Shown here piece after piece: positions 58,801 to 64,000 of a stretch of DNA of 64,000 bases (position 1 is the first letter of the stretch; every line of letters starts with the position of its first letter). The stretch comes from Mastigias papua (taxonomy: Eukaryota; Cnidaria; Scyphozoa; Rhizostomeae; Mastigiidae): assembly GCA_964019165.1 (NCBI GenBank), contig OZ025279.1:7450117-7514116 (forward strand), given 5' to 3'. Made by a program: the position numbers and the translations under genes. Under the pieces are notes generated by a model. It was not told the origin of the DNA. It did no database searches and worked only from the letters and a program-made list of their open reading frames with translations.

Positions 58801-60921
58801 AATTACTACAGTAATTCATTGGAAACATATTCTCAGAATCCTTTTTTTAACTCAGGCTGATATGATTCAGAGTTGAGTCATATAGTACGTAAACACTTGA
58901 AGCACTATTTTTTAGCTTGGAATAAAGGAACAAGAGTTCACATTTCAACAAAGTGTTGTCTTTATTTTAACCTAAGTCTCCGAGACTCATACACGCAAGT
59001 TCTAGGGAACTGGGATTCCTGGCGACTTGAAAAATTCTCAAGCTGTAATTGTATAGTGGCTGAATAGAGGTGGGGGATCAAAGAGACAATAACACACGGA
59101 TCTATGCTATATGTTAATGAAAGCTTTTGTATACAGTAAAGAGTTTAAAAAATTCCGAGTGAAACAATCAATCTAAATATTCAAAGGGAAAGGGTGGCTT
59201 ATTTGGTGGAAATTGTTAAAAAGTAATTATACGAGTTCCACTAGGTCAGAGTGTGCTGTTTTATTTGCCTCGTCCACATCACTATTTGTAGCTGGATACT
59301 TATGTGCTGCTTATGTTCATTTTTATATTTTTATTATATTCAATTTTCTATTCTACACATTTTTATATTCAAAGTTTCTTAAATCAATAAGCATTTTGCG
59401 TTTGCCTTATCTTACATGCAACTACTCTGAATGGTAAACATCAGATGAGCTAACTTTTAAAAAATGAAATGGCCACCTGTATTGTCTTTTTTTGTTCATT
59501 TAGTTCAAAGTGCTGTAAAGTATCTCAATTGTTATATGTGATGTTGATAAAAAGTTCAATGTCGATCAAACTACCATCTTGGTCAACTTCAGTAAAAAGT
59601 TATTCATTCCCCTGTAACTTGACATAAAATGCAAAGAAAAAGTCAGAAACAGCCAATGACCAGCCTTGACATAAAAATATCACGCTCAGACTGAAACCAA
59701 GTGAAAACCTTAGGTTTTGATGAAAAAAAGGAAGCTTTTCTTTGCCAATAGACTTATAGAAGCTGTACAGATGCTGTAAGAGGGCATAGTCTCTCGCAGT
59801 GCAATGTAATATAAGGTAGTTTTCACCTCATTTTAAACTACAATCGTATTAATTAAGATCTATGGCAGACATTGTGTCAATCTACGGCAGCAAAACTAGA
59901 TTTATATTGCATAGCTCATGAAATAATATTATTTACGTACGATTGGAAAGAGCCGTTTTTCTATATCATATCCCTATGAAATCAAAAGAGACTGCTGTAA
60001 GAAAACAGGCCCCCTTATTATCAAAGAACAATAATTGAAAACTGCAATAAGCAATGTTTCCTTGTTGGTATTTTAGATAGAATTAGTTGTCTCATAATCT
60101 TTTGCCCACACAATGTCAGAAACCTGATTTTATGGACTTGATCCCTTGCAGAAAATGGAATTTTGGCTTACTTTTATATTTTTCTTCTAGATTAATTTTT
60201 AACAGATTTATTTGAAAGGATAGGGTCAAAAGTCTCTTAAATTAGTGAGTTAGGGTTGCTAGTGTATTATCAGTTTTTAGGTGTGGATTTGGCACTGTCA
60301 AACATACAAAGCATCTGAACATATTTGCCAAGTCAAATGAGTTTCTTAAATTTGAGTAGTGTACACAGTTCCTTACGTTTGGGCCTGATAGTTTCTTAGA
60401 TTTTTAGCTAGTATCCCTAGTGTCGTATAAACTATTTTCTTATAAACAAGTTTGTATATTCCAAGAGTGGGGAGACTACCCTCCGTGAACCACAATCTGG
60501 CCCTTGAACGGAATTTATGTGGCACATGTTGGGGCAGCCCCGTTTTTTGTTAATTACTTCTTTGCCGTGTAAAATAGTTAACATCTATTAAGTTCTAACT
60601 AATGCAATTTTGCCTAGTTTAATTTAGTATACCTTTGACCGGCTTAAAAAAATATTGGATCTGGTCCACCCTCATAAAGGTTTACCCATCTATTCAATAC
60701 TCAATGCACGACAGGTTTTCTGAACGTTCTGTTGCTGCTCGGACTTCCATTGCTCTTAAAGTACTGCCGAAAATTCTCATACGTGATGATTTGCAAGTGC
60801 TCTTGGTAAATCTAATCTTTGCTAGAAATTGCTGACTGCCGAAATCTAGCTTCTCAAACATCTTGTATGCGCTTTACATTTCTCAAATTTGCATGCTTCT
60901 AACATCTTTAAGAAGGACCTA
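58801..60921. other. Intergenic; no gene recognised
   Basis: AT-rich. Open frames near 58873, 59213 and 60635 lack any motif. Confidence 0.5.
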
Positions 60922-61198
60922 CAATCTCTTTCAAAAGTCCTTGGAACACCTATTGACCAATGAAGTTTATTTGACAATAGTGAATTTCCGGTCAAATTTG
61001 ACAGCCACTGATCCCCTCCCCACTTAAAACAATGTTGAGGTAAAAGCTTAGTTGCTAGAGTGCTATTTAAGAGCAAATTGACGTGTCTGCTGCGAGTAAC
61101 TCCTGATTAATTCAACATTGTTCTGAGGGGGGAGAGGGGGAGTTTGCTCTACGAGTCAAAAAGTAATGCAAGTGTTCCAAGACTTTTGGCAGTGGTTG
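60922..61198. mobile_element. Tc1/mariner-type MITE (CAAYCWC...AAAAGTC ends)
   Basis: CAATCTCTTTCAAAAGTCCT and the inverse of the right end CAACCACTGCCAAAAGTCTT match, both followed by TGGAACAC. TA flanks at 60920-60921 and 61199-61200. A non-coding 277-base element. Confidence 0.7.
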
Positions 61199-61482
61199 TA
61201 GATTGCTAAAAGTGCAATGAATACATTTGTTCATATTGCTTCTGGCAATGCAGTTAATTAGTACTGACAGAGCCGACTGTACTCCTTATTTATTTGAAAT
61301 CTGTTAAGAAAGAAATTGAAATGAATAGAACATAGAGTAGAAATACGTTTTCAATTGGATTTAGGGATATGAATCTTTTTGCAAAACTCTCAAGTACCTG
61401 AATTACCAAGCAATGCCCAACAAAGGATTTTCAAAGGTTTTTAATGTTCGATAACACTGATTATTATTCATTTACCAACAGA

Positions 61483-61998
61483 GTTTGAATCAAAACTACC
61501 AATTAATTAGGATCCCGGAACTGATTATTCATATGGCAGTTGCTCCACCTATATCATTGCTGCTCTGGAGCGCTATTTTCAGCCTGGCGCTGTATCATGC
61601 CTGGGCTCAAGATCCATGCTCAGCTCACAATGTCCTAAATGACGAGTCCAGATCTATTCTCGTGTATTCCTCACGCGGCCCCACGGATAATACTCGCAGC
61701 GGTTGGCATCGCTTTATGGGAAAAGCTGGAGACAAGATGCTTGATTATGTGCCAACAGGCATTACGGGTTTAAATGGGAAATATCGATGTGGAGCCACAA
61801 TGCCCGGTTATCTAGTAGGTCAACATCCAAAGGGGTCCGAAGGAATAGTTGACAGAACGGTATGTTTTCCTTATAGTGGCTCAAACTGCTGGGCATCAAG
61901 GGCTATTCAAGTCAAAAACTGTGGAAACTACTTTGTCTATAAACTCAATGGATCACCGAATGGATACTATGCACTATACTGTGGTAGTGGTGAAATGA
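61483..61998 (+). CDS. Second D8C-type gene, first coding exon (gene continues past window)
   Basis: Follows CATTTACCAACAG and ends ATGA|GTAAGT in phase 1, exactly as the exon at 37526. In-frame Mets at 61485 and 61533 precede a signal peptide (SLLLWSAIFSLALYHAWAQ) and a D8C domain: DPCSAHNVLNDESRS, GWHRFMGKAGDKML, YRCGA, GQHPKGSEG, VKNCGNYFVYKL and YCG. It has the same six-Cys set as domain 1 of the gene at 37526, from which it differs by many substitutions and a shorter loop. Later exons would lie beyond 64000. The frame is intact, so it is probably functional. Confidence 0.8.
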
Positions 61999-62089
61999 GT
62001 AAGTAAACTTAATGGATTAATTGTATGTTTTAAAAGTAAGTTTTAAGTACAAATTCATCTAGAATCAAATTGTAATCTTATACGCTGCA

Positions 62090-62250
62090 AAGTACATCCG
62101 ATTGATACCATGGCAGTAACTCATTGTCTGGCAAGTAGCATGGACTTGATTTGTTTTGCAAAGAATGTTAATTCAAAGCATCTATCTTAGGAAAGCAAAG
62201 TAGAAGCAGCTCTAATAATGCCAGTCAGTCTTTCTTCACAGGGTTTTAAT
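62090..62250 (+). other. Intron sequence duplicated from 38300-38460
   Basis: Blocks such as TCTGGCAAGTAGCAT, AAAGCAG-CTCT and CCAGTC.GTCT.TCTT recur in order downstream of both D8C exons, showing that introns were duplicated with the exon. Confidence 0.6.
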
Positions 62251-62281
62251 AGTTGAGCTTTGCTAAAAGATTTATGGTTTA

Positions 62282-62565
62282 GGGAGCGGTCATTATTTGT
62301 GGCTGGGGTGGGGACTGAAGAGAAAGTGTAATGTGTCCTCAAAAAAATTTTACCCCACCATTTGCTTAAGTCAAATTTTCTTTACCCCACCGAAGGACAA
62401 CAGTAAAACAAGGGTGCAGTTATGCTCAAAATATGGTATATGTTTTTACACTACCACTGTGGTCAAAAATTATTCTTCTACCGCACCTAACACAGCTTAT
62501 TGTTTTCAGTTACCCCACCATTTTATCTTCAGTCCCCACCCCGGTCATAAATAATGATCTCTCCC
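62282..62565. mobile_element. PIF/Harbinger-like MITE (GGGAGCGGTCATT), copy 1
   Basis: The left end GGGAGCGGTCATTATTTGTG and the inverse of the right end GGGAGAGATCATTATTTATG match, followed by inverted GGGTGGGGACTGAAG blocks. TTA flanks both ends (62279-62281 and 62566-62568). 284 bases, non-coding. Confidence 0.8.
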
Positions 62566-62804
62566 TTAGTAAAGAGATTTTTTAATTCTAATAGAGGTAC
62601 ACCAACTTTTCAATCATCATCTCAAGACCAAGGTATCGTGTTCAAATCACTACAGTTAGTTTACTGAATGGTTTTTAAAGACAATTGAGAACTTGGAAAT
62701 AAATCGATCTGGGCTTCTTTCTGAATATAGCTTTGACAGAGCCTGCACAGTAATGAATTGGCATTCTGAATAAGCATACATTATGGCTCGTTGTGAGCTC
62801 ATTA

Positions 62805-63084
62805 GGGAGCGGTCATTATTTGTGACGGGGATGGGGACTGAAGGGAAAGTATTATGTGCTCTCAAAAGAATTTTACCCAGCCATTTGCTTAAGTCAAATT
62901 TTCTTTACCCCACCAAAAGGAAAGCAGTTAAGCACGGCTGCGTTTATACTTAAATATGGTATAAGTTTTTACATTATCTCTATGTGAAAAATTATTCACC
63001 TACCCCACCTAGCACAGCTTATTTTTCAGTCACCCAGCCATTTTCTCTTCAGTCTCCACCAGGCCACAAATAATGACCACTCCC
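62805..63084. mobile_element. PIF/Harbinger-like MITE (GGGAGCGGTCATT), copy 2
   Basis: Same family and orientation as copy 1, 240 bases away. TTA flanks at 62802-62804 and 63085-63087. 280 bases; the two copies differ at many sites. Confidence 0.8.
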
Positions 63085-63169
63085 TTAGTCAAGTTTTATC
63101 CACAATTCAAGAAAATGTAATGATTACGTTTTATCTGCGACATGTCTAGTTGTCTTCTATGACCTATTT

Positions 63170-63420
63170 CTTGTCTTGGTGAACACTATGCATTATGCAG
63201 ATGAACACCCATCTGTTTCAGAGTCCTTAAATATACTTGGGGTTTGTAAGTATCCATTATTATTCAACTGTACCTCTACGCATGAACTCTTTATTTGGGA
63301 TAAATGTCATGACCATGATTTTGCATCGCAACATTTTCTGTGGACAGACAATATTGTACTGCAAACCAAGCTCTCTTGCCTATGTCTACAAGGCCTGCCA
63401 ACAGTAGTTGGAGCACCCAC
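63170..63420 (+). other. Possible duplicated intron sequence; no exon found
   Basis: A block with ATATTGTACTGCAAACCAAG-CTCTCTTG resembles 39285-39320 (ATACTGTACTGCAAATCAGA...). The second D8C exon expected downstream is not reached before the window ends. Confidence 0.35.
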
Positions 63421-63652
63421 AAAATTGTGTGAATTCCCGATTTCTGCCTCTTTTCCGTGAAACCAAATAAAATTTTAACCCCTTCCCCCCTTATCCAATA
63501 TTGTTTTGATAGCGATAACAATTAGAGAGGGCAATCATCTTTGGCCATTTACTTTATGAGGTAGGATTACTTGTTTATAAGACTGTATCCCTTTGTAGTT
63601 TCCACCAATTTCTCATTAGGTTCTAGAAGCTTAATGAATGATAACCCACTTA

Positions 63653-63917
63653 CCGAATATCCAAGGATTGCCACTCAAAAATAACCGCTTGAAAAAGCCC
63701 CTTCAAATAAACCCCTATGCTAGAGCTGTCAAAATGCTAATAAGCCCAACTAATATTATGGATAAAAGAGCATTGACAATAAGTTTTTTAAGCGATCATG
63801 TTCCATAGTATTTTATAAACGACCCTGAATAAGCCTTCTCGTCAAATGCGCCCCCATCCCAATAGTATGAAAATATATAAGCCTCCCTCACCAAGATGCT
63901 AATTTGATGACTTATAT
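63653..63917. mobile_element. Probable diverged copy 3 of the mariner-type MITE
   Basis: Begins CCGAATATCC after TA and contains AAATAAACCCC, AATAAGCCC, GAATAAGCC and GCGCCCCCATCC blocks like copies at 16138 and 38698. The right end is hard to place. Confidence 0.4.
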
Positions 63918-64000
63918 AGTGCCTTGGATTGTACACAAACAATCAGCCATAATGGTATAGGGGAGTCAAAAGCGCTACATGTTTAGCTTGAGTTTTACTC

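Overview
This is an AT-rich, intron-rich eukaryotic window with many interspersed repeats. It has no operons, Shine-Dalgarno sites or CRISPR arrays. The gene content suggests a marine invertebrate, most likely an anthozoan cnidarian (coral, sea anemone or octocoral): D8C (uromodulin-like) domains joined to a ZP domain, a DOMON-cytochrome b561 gene with fourteen small introns, Penelope-like elements, LINEs with microsatellite tails and many short TA- or TTA-flanked MITEs. The assignment is by family resemblance only; no search was possible. All gene models were built by hand from splice sites, reading-phase continuity and protein-family motifs.

Layout. (1) 1-6,092, plus strand: a glycerophosphodiester phosphodiesterase (GDPD) gene in four exons, with its 5' end unresolved and a hydrophobic C-terminus that may be a GPI signal. 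(2) 6,093-13,607: no gene recognised; a SINE-like piece, a Penelope-like relic and a long (TA)n. (3) 13,608-27,361, minus strand: a complete 15-exon gene, about 499 aa, with signal peptide, DOMON domain, Pro/Ser-rich linker built from a 36-bp repeat, and a six-helix cytochrome b561 core that keeps all four family His motifs. Its introns carry several MITEs. (4) 27,362-37,525: mostly gene-free, with decayed repeats, one decayed reverse transcriptase piece and a weak signal-peptide-like exon. (5) 37,526-49,225, plus strand: a six-exon gene, about 685 aa, with order signal peptide, D8C, D8C, ZP-N, ZP-C, dibasic site, transmembrane segment and short cytoplasmic tail. Its fourth long intron region is packed with antisense LINE and hAT relics, and its last intron holds a 5'-truncated LINE. 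(6) 49,226-61,482: a decayed LINE, a Penelope-like GIY-YIG fragment followed by a hammerhead-like motif, very long (TA)n and (TG)n arrays, and a dispersed repeat split by that insertion. (7) 61,483-64,000, plus strand: the first coding exon of a second D8C gene, a duplicate of the exon at 37,526 with recognisable flanking intron sequence. The rest of this gene lies beyond the window.

The three functional genes look unrelated in pathway: a membrane or secreted phosphodiesterase, a transmembrane electron-transfer protein and a surface ZP-type adhesion or mucosal glycoprotein. All three are predicted to enter the secretory pathway. I did not find a clearly new biological system. The items most worth following up are the D8C/ZP architecture and its exon duplication, the paired cysteine loss in two D8C domains, the Penelope-like element with its hammerhead-like motif, and the 2A-like motif in a LINE fragment.
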